Notes under the pieces: generated by a model | What the model saw: only the letters and a program-made list of their open reading frames with translations | What the model was told of the DNA's origin: nothing | Databases searched by the model: none | Made by a program: the position numbers and the translations under genes | Source: Gemmatimonadota bacterium | GTDB lineage: Bacteria > Gemmatimonadota > Gemmatimonadetes > Gemmatimonadales > GWC2-71-9 | Length of the DNA stretch: 40,108 bases | Direction of reading: 5' to 3' | Assembly: GCA_025361465.1 (NCBI GenBank) | Contig: JANYAG010000045.1 | Span: 1 to 40,108, forward strand | Part shown: positions 35,198-40,108 of the stretch, in pieces | Position numbering within the stretch: position 1 is the stretch's first letter | Layout: every line of letters starts with the position of its first letter

Positions 35198-36240
35198 GTC
35201 GTGTCGCTGCCTCCGGTCAAGGGTATTGCACTGCGCCAGCGTCGCGAGCGGTGCGCCCGTCCCTCGTGATCGAGGATCAGGCAGGCACAGCCGCGGAGTT
35301 TCTCGATGAATGCGATTCCGTTTGTTGGCCCCATCACGAACACGCTCGTGGCGAGCGCGTCGGCCGCGAGGGTCGTCGGGGCCACGATCGTGACGCTGCT
35401 GCAGTGGCCCGGCGAACGGCCGGTCGCCGCACTGACGATGTGGTGATAGGTGCGGGCGGGGTCGTAGCAACGCTCGTAACTCCCGGAGGTTGCCACTGCG
35501 GAGTCGACGAGGGAGATGGCGTCGGGATAGTCACCGTGTTGCCACGGATTCTCGACCGCAACCTGCCATGGCCGTGCGCTGGCATTCATGCCGCGCGCCC
35601 GGATATCGCCGCCGGCATTCACCAGGTAGCGTCGCATGCCCCCGCGATCGAGTTCGGCGCAGATGGCGTCGACGATGTATCCCTTGGCGATGCCGTCCAG
35701 CGTGAGCCGCATCCCTGGCCGGCCAAGACTGATGCGACGCCGGGACAGGGCGACATGCTCGGCGCCGACCATGGTGCGTGTCTCGGCGATCTCCGCGGGC
35801 GTCGGTTCCACCGGCACCGCGCGCACCAGGCGATCCCAGAAGAGGTCCACCAGCGGGGCCACCGAGACATCGAAGGCCCCGTGCGTGAGGCGATGGTAGT
35901 CCAGCGCCTTCGCCACCACGACGCTCACTTCTGGTGGTGGGCCCTCGAGTCTGCCGGTCGCGTTGAGGAGAGTGATCGGTGAGGCATCGCCGAAACGGGT
36001 GAGCAGGTCGATGAGCCGCTGCATCGCATCGAACGCGCGTCCCAGGGCTTGCTCGAGTCGCTCACGCGACGGGTCGAGACCGGTCACCGATACGAGCGTG
36101 CTCATCGCGGGTCGCTCGGCGGTGACCTGCCAGAGTGCGGTATCAATGCGGACGGCGCTGAGCGCCAACGCTGATGACTCGACGCGTTCGAGACCAAGGT
36201 CCCGAAGCACCGCGAGCGCGTGCGCGGCGGCTAATGCCAC
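35194..36240 (-). CDS. apbE: ApbE-family FAD:protein FMN transferase
   Basis: A 348-residue enzyme that moves FMN from FAD to a Thr or Ser of target proteins. Core motifs are P-A-M-S-T-L-V-S-V, LDGIAKGYIVD, NAGGDIRARG, S-A-V-A-T-S-G-S-Y-E-R and H-H-I-V-S-A-A-T-G, and the metal-binding L-A-A-D-A-L-A-T-S-V-F-V-M-G, so it should be active. The first 35 residues are not a clear signal peptide or lipobox, although most ApbE proteins act outside the cytoplasm. GTG 36240 overlaps the zinc-ribbon gene by 10 nt. A probable target, the oxidoreductase with D-A-V-T-S-A-T, is encoded two genes downstream. Confidence 0.92.
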   Translation of the reverse strand: MALAAAHALAVLRDLGLERVESSALALSAVRIDTALWQVTAERPAMSTLVSVTGLDPSRERLEQALGRAFDAMQRLIDLLTRFGDASPITLLNATGRLEGPPPEVSVVVAKALDYHRLTHGAFDVSVAPLVDLFWDRLVRAVPVEPTPAEIAETRTMVGAEHVALSRRRISLGRPGMRLTLDGIAKGYIVDAICAELDRGGMRRYLVNAGGDIRARGMNASARPWQVAVENPWQHGDYPDAISLVDSAVATSGSYERCYDPARTYHHIVSAATGRSPGHCSSVTIVAPTTLAADALATSVFVMGPTNGIAFIEKLRGCACLILDHEGRAHRSRRWRSAIPLTGGSDTT

Positions 36241-36488
36241 CGCTTGAGATTCCCGAGACCGCTGGCAAAGAAGTACCCGACGAACTTCGGAACGCCCTTC
36301 TCCCCGAGCTTCTCGATGACCAGCGTCTTCATCTGCTCGACGGTCATGTCAGGCTGGATGAAGGCGCCGTTCGCGTAGCAGTAACTGCAGTACTCGTTGC
36401 TGTGCGAACCGTCGGCGTTGGTGCCGCCGTGGCCGGGGTCGGCCTTGAGCGGCATCGCGCAACTCTGGCACTTTCCCTTCATGCTCAT
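36231..36488 (-). CDS. Small zinc-ribbon protein
   Basis: An 85-residue protein starting MSMKGKCQSCAMPLKAD, with a second Cys pair in N-E-Y-C-S-Y-C-Y about 30 residues later. Four Cys in C-x2-C ... C-x2-C form a putative zinc ribbon of the Zn_ribbon_2 type; the middle part G-T-N-A-D-G-S-H-S-N-E-Y-C is characteristic. The C-terminal half is a helix pair, Q-M-K-T-L-V-I-E-K-L-G. ATG 36488 is chosen because AAGGAG lies seven bases upstream. It could bind zinc or an iron centre; the role in the operon is unknown. Confidence 0.85.
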   Translation of the reverse strand: MSMKGKCQSCAMPLKADPGHGGTNADGSHSNEYCSYCYANGAFIQPDMTVEQMKTLVIEKLGEKGVPKFVGYFFASGLGNLKRWH

Positions 36489-36489
36489 T

Positions 36490-36684
36490 TCACGACTCCT
36501 TGCCGGTGCTTTCACGCCACAAGGCGGCAGCGACGCCCAGGAAGACAACGACCGCGACAACGCTCGGCCACATCGGAATGGCCACGTGATTGACCGTGAA
36601 CTCCAGCTTCAGGAAGAGACGGACGATGTGCCCGACGGCAACGACTACGAGCAGGGCGATCGCGAGAGTGTGGGCGGGTTTCAT
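36490..36684 (-). CDS. 64-residue membrane protein heading the ApbE operon
   Basis: Two hydrophobic segments, about residues 4-26 (H-T-L-A-I-A-L-L-V-V-V-A-V-G-H) and 40-58 (W-P-S-V-V-A-V-V-V-F-L-G-V-A-A-A), form a small hairpin in the membrane. ATG 36684 is the natural start; the open frame continues 12 codons upstream without sense. The stop at 36490 is one base before the zinc-ribbon start, whose ribosome binding site lies within this gene. I do not recognise a family. As first gene of the operon it may be a structural partner of the DoxX protein. Confidence 0.7.
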   Translation of the reverse strand: MKPAHTLAIALLVVVAVGHIVRLFLKLEFTVNHVAIPMWPSVVAVVVFLGVAAALWRESTGKES

Positions 36685-36725
36685 GGGCTGGTTCCCCGAA
36701 GGTAGGCGGCAGCATTCCATGGATT

Positions 36726-36746
36726 GGGTCCCTCGGTCGGGAACCC
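36726..36746. terminator. Hairpin upstream of the ApbE operon
   Basis: GGGTCCC and GGGAACCC pair (seven pairs with one bulged A) around a 6-nt loop. A second small hairpin, CCGAG/CTCGG, lies at 36788-36804. Both sit in the 166-bp gap between the DUF6174-like gene and the 64-residue gene. They could end the upstream transcript, although no U-run follows. Confidence 0.3.
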
Positions 36747-36850
36747 ATTCTGGAAACGGTACCTGCTTGCGGCGTGATCAGCCAAGCCCGAGCGGAAGAC
36801 TCGGAATGCTCAACGCGAGGGGGCTGTGTGTGAGGCGGTGCTGCGATGGC

Positions 36851-37363
36851 TCAGGGGCTGGGTAATGCCGCGGCGTTGCGCAGATAATGGACGCTTCCGG
36901 CGTCCAGGACTCCGTCCTTTGGAATGAAGCTGACATGGGTGGGAAAGCCGAGCAGCGGGTCATAGGTGGCGACGACGTCCTTGACCCAATCGGCGTCCTG
37001 GGCCGAGTGAATGGTGCTGAACAGCCATTCAACTGTCCGGAAGGAGGGCCGTTCTGCAGCACTCACTTCCGTTCCACCGTCCACCAGGACGACCCGCGTG
37101 ACGCTGTCGTTGACCACCTCGACGCGAGCCCACTCATTGATGATGGGCGGACAGAAACAGCTCGTCTTCATCTCAATAGAGTACGCCCGGAAGGGTCGCG
37201 CGGCCCAGCGGGCTTCGGCCCGGTCGAGCTCGCGCACCTCGCTTGGCACCAGCGGCGAAGCACTGCACGCGACGGTCGCTGCGGCGAGCACTGCGAGGAG
37301 GGAGCGCAGGACGATCCCTTGCCTTGCAGCCTCCTGCCGTGGCGACTCCTCTTTCACGCTCAT
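36851..37363 (-). CDS. DUF6174-like lipoprotein
   Basis: A 170-residue protein with a basic N-terminus, hydrophobic core L-L-A-V-L-A-A-A-T-V and lipobox V-A-C (Cys at about residue 33). The mature part contains W-A-A-R-P-F-R-A-Y-S-I-E-M and S-C-F-C-P-P, followed by V-V-N-D-S-V-T-R-V-V-L-V-D-G-G, which is the pattern I know from DUF6174 proteins. Function is unknown. ATG 37363 overlaps the glycosidase stop by 4 nt, so the two are probably translated together. The Cys-x-Cys could be a disulfide or metal site. Confidence 0.78.
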   Translation of the reverse strand: MSVKEESPRQEAARQGIVLRSLLAVLAAATVACSASPLVPSEVRELDRAEARWAARPFRAYSIEMKTSCFCPPIINEWARVEVVNDSVTRVVLVDGGTEVSAAERPSFRTVEWLFSTIHSAQDADWVKDVVATYDPLLGFPTHVSFIPKDGVLDAGSVHYLRNAAALPSP

Positions 37364-38355
37364 GGTTTGTGTGACGTGCGGAGCGAGTCCGCCTTCACGC
37401 CGGCCTTGGTGATGACGACCGGCTGGATCAGTCCCTGCGCATCGAAATGCAGTTCATCAATGCTGACGACCCGATGATTGCGATCGGTCTCGCCGAGCGG
37501 GCGTCGATGGTACACGATGTACCAGTTGGCCGAGCCCTCGGCGTGCAGAATCGAGTGGTGTCCTGCCCCTGTCGCCACCATCGAGTCCTGTTGCAGGATC
37601 TTCCCCACCCGATTGAATGGCCCGAAGGGCGACGTGCCGATGGCATAGGCGACGGCGTAGTCGGGCCCGGTCCAGCCGCCCTCCGACCACATGAAGTAGT
37701 ACTTCCCGTCCTTCACCAGCATGAACACGCCTTCGACGTACCCGGCTGGAGTGATCTCCTTGAACGTGCTCCCGTCGGGAAAGGGGACGAGGCCGGAGAA
37801 GTCGTCGTTCAGTTTGGCGATGTTGCAGTGACGCCAGCCACCGTAGACGATATAGTAGGTGCCGTCGACGTCCCGAAACACCATCTGATCGATCGGCTGG
37901 GCGCCGTTGTGAAACGCATCGATCAACGGCTTGCCGAGGAAGTCCTTGAATGGTCCGGCCGGCGTGCGCGCCCGCGCGACGCCGATCCCGCCCTTCTGCT
38001 GGTCGTTCTGGATGTCGTTGGCGCCGAAGAAGAGGTAGTACCAGCCGCCCTTCTCGATGATCGACGGCGCCCACACCGCGCGCCGTGCCCATGCCACATC
38101 GGCGGTATCGAGCACCTGCGGATGCTTGACCCAGGTCACCAGGTCGCGGGACGAGAATGCGTCAAGGAAGGTCTGCTGGCCGTACGGCGCGGAGTAGGTC
38201 GGGAAGATCCAGTACTCGCCCGCGAAGATGTGCGCCTCGGGATCGGCGTACCAACCCGGCAGGATCGGATTGCCGGAGCGCACCGATTGGGCTGCGACAG
38301 TTGGCCCGGTGCACAGCAGCGCGACGGCAACCACACCGGCGGCTCGGAACCTCAT
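37360..38355 (-). CDS. Exported GH43-like glycosidase
   Basis: A 331-residue secreted protein with a signal peptide (residues 1-23, ending T-V-A-A-Q). It has the five-bladed propeller signature of glycoside hydrolase family 43 and relatives: G-W-Y-A-D-P-E with the catalytic-base Asp, W-A-P-S-I near residue 89, I-D-Q-M-V-F-R-D with the pKa-modulating Asp, and V-E-G-V-F-M-L with the probable acid Glu. Likely substrates are arabinose- or xylose-containing glycans. ATG 38355 is chosen because GAGG lies eight bases upstream and the signal peptide begins there. It overlaps the DUF6174-like gene. Confidence 0.87.
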   Translation of the reverse strand: MRFRAAGVVAVALLCTGPTVAAQSVRSGNPILPGWYADPEAHIFAGEYWIFPTYSAPYGQQTFLDAFSSRDLVTWVKHPQVLDTADVAWARRAVWAPSIIEKGGWYYLFFGANDIQNDQQKGGIGVARARTPAGPFKDFLGKPLIDAFHNGAQPIDQMVFRDVDGTYYIVYGGWRHCNIAKLNDDFSGLVPFPDGSTFKEITPAGYVEGVFMLVKDGKYYFMWSEGGWTGPDYAVAYAIGTSPFGPFNRVGKILQQDSMVATGAGHHSILHAEGSANWYIVYHRRPLGETDRNHRVVSIDELHFDAQGLIQPVVITKAGVKADSLRTSHKP

Positions 38356-38396
38356 GAACGAACCTCGCTTGGGCGAGCCGGAAGGGATGCGAGCAT

Positions 38397-39980
38397 TCAC
38401 GCCGGCGTGGGTGGTGCAACAAACCGCCGCGACAGGCGTTCATATGAATCCGCCAGCGCGAGGATCCGCGCATCGCTGCCGGGGAGGCCGACGAAGGAGA
38501 TGTTGCCCGCGGGCATTCCGTCGGCGCCGATTCCGGTTGGCACCGAGACTTCCGGCAGGCCGAGCCAGTTGCCATAGCCCAGCGTGGTGCGGATGTCGGG
38601 CCACGGGTCGACGGCGCGCGGTGCGGGAAACGGCATGGTGGGGTAGATCATCGCGTCCAGCTGCTCCTTCCGGAATGTCTCGGCCAGCTGCGCCACAACT
38701 GTCTCCCGCGAACGGGCGAAGGACTGCCCCGCCGCGTCGCGCTCATAGGGCTGCACGATAAGGCGCGACATCTCCTCCCACTCCTTCGGCAGCACGTCAT
38801 AGAACGCACGATACGCAGCCAGTCCGCGCTCGACCTCGCGCCGGGCATCGCCGCCGTGCGTGGCGAAATACCTGAGGAGGGCATTGGCGGTTGCGGCCGG
38901 CGAGTTGGGATCCGGCGTGACGTCGCCGCGGGCCTTCGCTGCCTCGGCGAAGAGGTTCCGCACATTGGCGCGCGTGACGGTCGGCGCGCTTTCGGTGACG
39001 ATGGCGCCCGCCGCCATCAGGTCGCCGACGGCGCGATCGAACACCGCCACCGACTCGGCGCGCATCTGCGCCCGCGGCACGTGGGCCTGGACGAGTCCGA
39101 GTCGCGCGTTGGCCAGCGCATTGTCCGGCAGGTGCTCGAGAATTCCCCGGCGCCACCGGGTGGTGAGCGCCAGGCCGTCCGACTTGTCGGGTCCGGCAAT
39201 GGCATCGAGCAGCAGTGCTGCATCGGCGACGCTGCGCGCCAGGGGGCCGTGGCTGTCCAGGTATGGCCAGGTGGGAATCACGCCGGTGCGCGGCACCAGG
39301 CCAAAGGTCGGTTTCATCCCGACGATCCCGCAGAACTGCGCCGGGATGCGATTCGACCCGCCATCGTCGGTACCCAGTGCCGCGAAGGCGATGCCGCATG
39401 CCACCGAGACCGCGGAGCCGGCGCTCGAACCACCGGGCGTCCTGGCTCCGGTGGGGTCGTATGGATTGTGCACCTGCCCCGAGAGCGAGCTGGTGCCATT
39501 GCCGTGGTAGGCGAAGTCGTCGGCCGCGGTCTTGCCCAGCACGATCGCGCCGGCGTCGCGCATCCGCCTGACCTCGAGCGCGTCGCGGCGAGCGGCGGCG
39601 GGAAAGAGGCGCGCCCACTCGTTGCTCGAAGCGGTGGTCGGCAGGCGCTCCATGTCGTAGATCGACTTCGCGAAGACCGGCACGCCGTCGAGCGGTCCGT
39701 GGAGCTCGCCGCGCCGCAGCCTCGTGTCCGAGGCCCGGGCCTCCATCATCGCGGTGGCCGACAACTGGTCGATGGCGTGCAGGGTGCCATTCCACGCCTG
39801 GCACCGCTCGAGTGCCCGCTCCGTGACCTGTGCGGCACTCCAATCACGCCGTGCGCGTCCCGCCTGGTACTCGACGATCGTGCCGGCGAGCGGGTCGTCG
39901 AGGCGCGCGGGCCACCGCACCAGCGGCAGCCCCAACAGTGCGCTCAACCGGCGGAGCGCTTCGCGTCGGGTCACGCTCAT
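38397..39980 (-). CDS. Amidase-signature family hydrolase, Tat-type leader
   Basis: A 527-residue amidase. The catalytic Lys lies in V-F-A-K-S-I-Y-D, the cis-Ser in P-G-G-S-S-A-G-S-A-V and the nucleophile Ser in D-D-G-G-S-N-R-I-P-A, so the Ser-cisSer-Lys triad is intact. The N-terminus MSVTRREALRRLSALLGLPL is a probable Tat leader, suggesting action outside the cytoplasm. ATG 39980 is chosen because it starts this leader; 39 earlier codons read through the adjacent DinB-like gene in another frame. The substrate is unknown. It is 41 nt upstream of the glycosidase gene, in the same direction. Confidence 0.92.
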   Translation of the reverse strand: MSVTRREALRRLSALLGLPLVRWPARLDDPLAGTIVEYQAGRARRDWSAAQVTERALERCQAWNGTLHAIDQLSATAMMEARASDTRLRRGELHGPLDGVPVFAKSIYDMERLPTTASSNEWARLFPAAARRDALEVRRMRDAGAIVLGKTAADDFAYHGNGTSSLSGQVHNPYDPTGARTPGGSSAGSAVSVACGIAFAALGTDDGGSNRIPAQFCGIVGMKPTFGLVPRTGVIPTWPYLDSHGPLARSVADAALLLDAIAGPDKSDGLALTTRWRRGILEHLPDNALANARLGLVQAHVPRAQMRAESVAVFDRAVGDLMAAGAIVTESAPTVTRANVRNLFAEAAKARGDVTPDPNSPAATANALLRYFATHGGDARREVERGLAAYRAFYDVLPKEWEEMSRLIVQPYERDAAGQSFARSRETVVAQLAETFRKEQLDAMIYPTMPFPAPRAVDPWPDIRTTLGYGNWLGLPEVSVPTGIGADGMPAGNISFVGLPGSDARILALADSYERLSRRFVAPPTPA

Positions 39981-39985
39981 GGGTC

Positions 39986-40108
39986 TTACGGTTCGTCCCC
40001 GCTCGGCCCGTAGATCTGCGGCACCTTGGCGCCCATCGGCCGCAGGTAGGTGCTGATCTGCCCGCGATGGTGCACGATGTCGAACAGGAAGCTCCACGCC
40101 ATCGGCGA
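39986..40108 (-). CDS. 3' end of a DinB-like gene (5' end outside window)
   Basis: The last 40 codons of a minus-strand gene ending at TAA 39986-39988. It reads S-P-M-A-W-S-F-L-F-D-I-V-H-H-R-G-Q-I-S-T-Y-L-R-P-M-G and ends V-P-Q-I-Y-G-P-S-G-D-E-P. The pattern H-H-R-G-Q-I-S-T-Y-L-R is the conserved C-terminal helix of DinB/YfiT-type four-helix proteins, with the third metal-binding His (H-x-R). Members include thiol transferases and unassigned stress proteins. It lies 6 nt before the amidase start, so the genes probably share an operon. Confidence 0.78.
   Translation of the reverse strand, partial: SPMAWSFLFDIVHHRGQISTYLRPMGAKVPQIYGPSGDEP

Overview
The window comes from a GC-rich bacterial chromosome with a two-membrane envelope: it holds a type II secretion system, a TolC-type outer-membrane channel, an RND pump and many lipoproteins. 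The gene content, the Gly/Arg-rich islands in exported proteins and the heptameric intergenic repeats fit Gemmatimonadota best. That assignment is inference; no rRNA or other taxonomic marker is present apart from gyrA. Genes are tightly packed, many with 1-17 nt overlaps. No tRNA, rRNA, CRISPR array, insertion sequence or phage gene was seen.

Region 1 (1-10407, + strand): the tail of a TPR protein, a strong hairpin, then an eleven-gene type II secretion operon in the order gspG-F-H-I-J-K-L-M-C-D-E. It encodes pseudopilins, inner-membrane platform, secretin and ATPase; the prepilin peptidase gspO is not here. Region 2 (10417-15753): an ABC-F ATPase, then on the minus strand a 58-residue basic protein coupled to a SAM methyltransferase, then on the plus strand an acyl-CoA dehydrogenase and an exported M28 peptidase. 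Region 3 (15771-18708): a DEAD-box helicase apparently starting at CTG, the remains of a UPF0178 (YaiI/YqxD) gene, a membrane protein and a GNAT acetyltransferase. Region 4 (18709-25415, minus strand): a gyrA promoter followed by gyrA, a threonine-dehydratase-like enzyme, a REC-GAF-GGDEF diguanylate cyclase, a dienelactone-hydrolase-family protein and a propeller lipoprotein, with heptad repeats between the last genes.

Region 5 (25488-32885, minus strand): a Big_2 lipoprotein, then TolC-type channel, membrane-fusion lipoprotein, RND transporter and an unrecognised exported protein, the last four overlapping by 4 nt and the last apparently starting at CTG. Region 6 (33090-36684, minus strand) is the most interesting part: a five-gene operon of a 64-residue membrane protein, a zinc-ribbon protein, an ApbE flavin transferase, a DoxX-family membrane protein and a Tat-exported Gfo/Idh/MocA oxidoreductase. 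The oxidoreductase carries D-A-V-T-S-A-T at residues 450-456, one residue away from the ApbE target consensus Dxx(S/T)GA(T/S). I infer an extracytoplasmic redox module whose oxidoreductase may be covalently flavinylated. Region 7 (36851-40108, minus strand): a DUF6174-like lipoprotein, a GH43-like glycosidase, a Tat-type amidase and the 3' end of a DinB-like gene.
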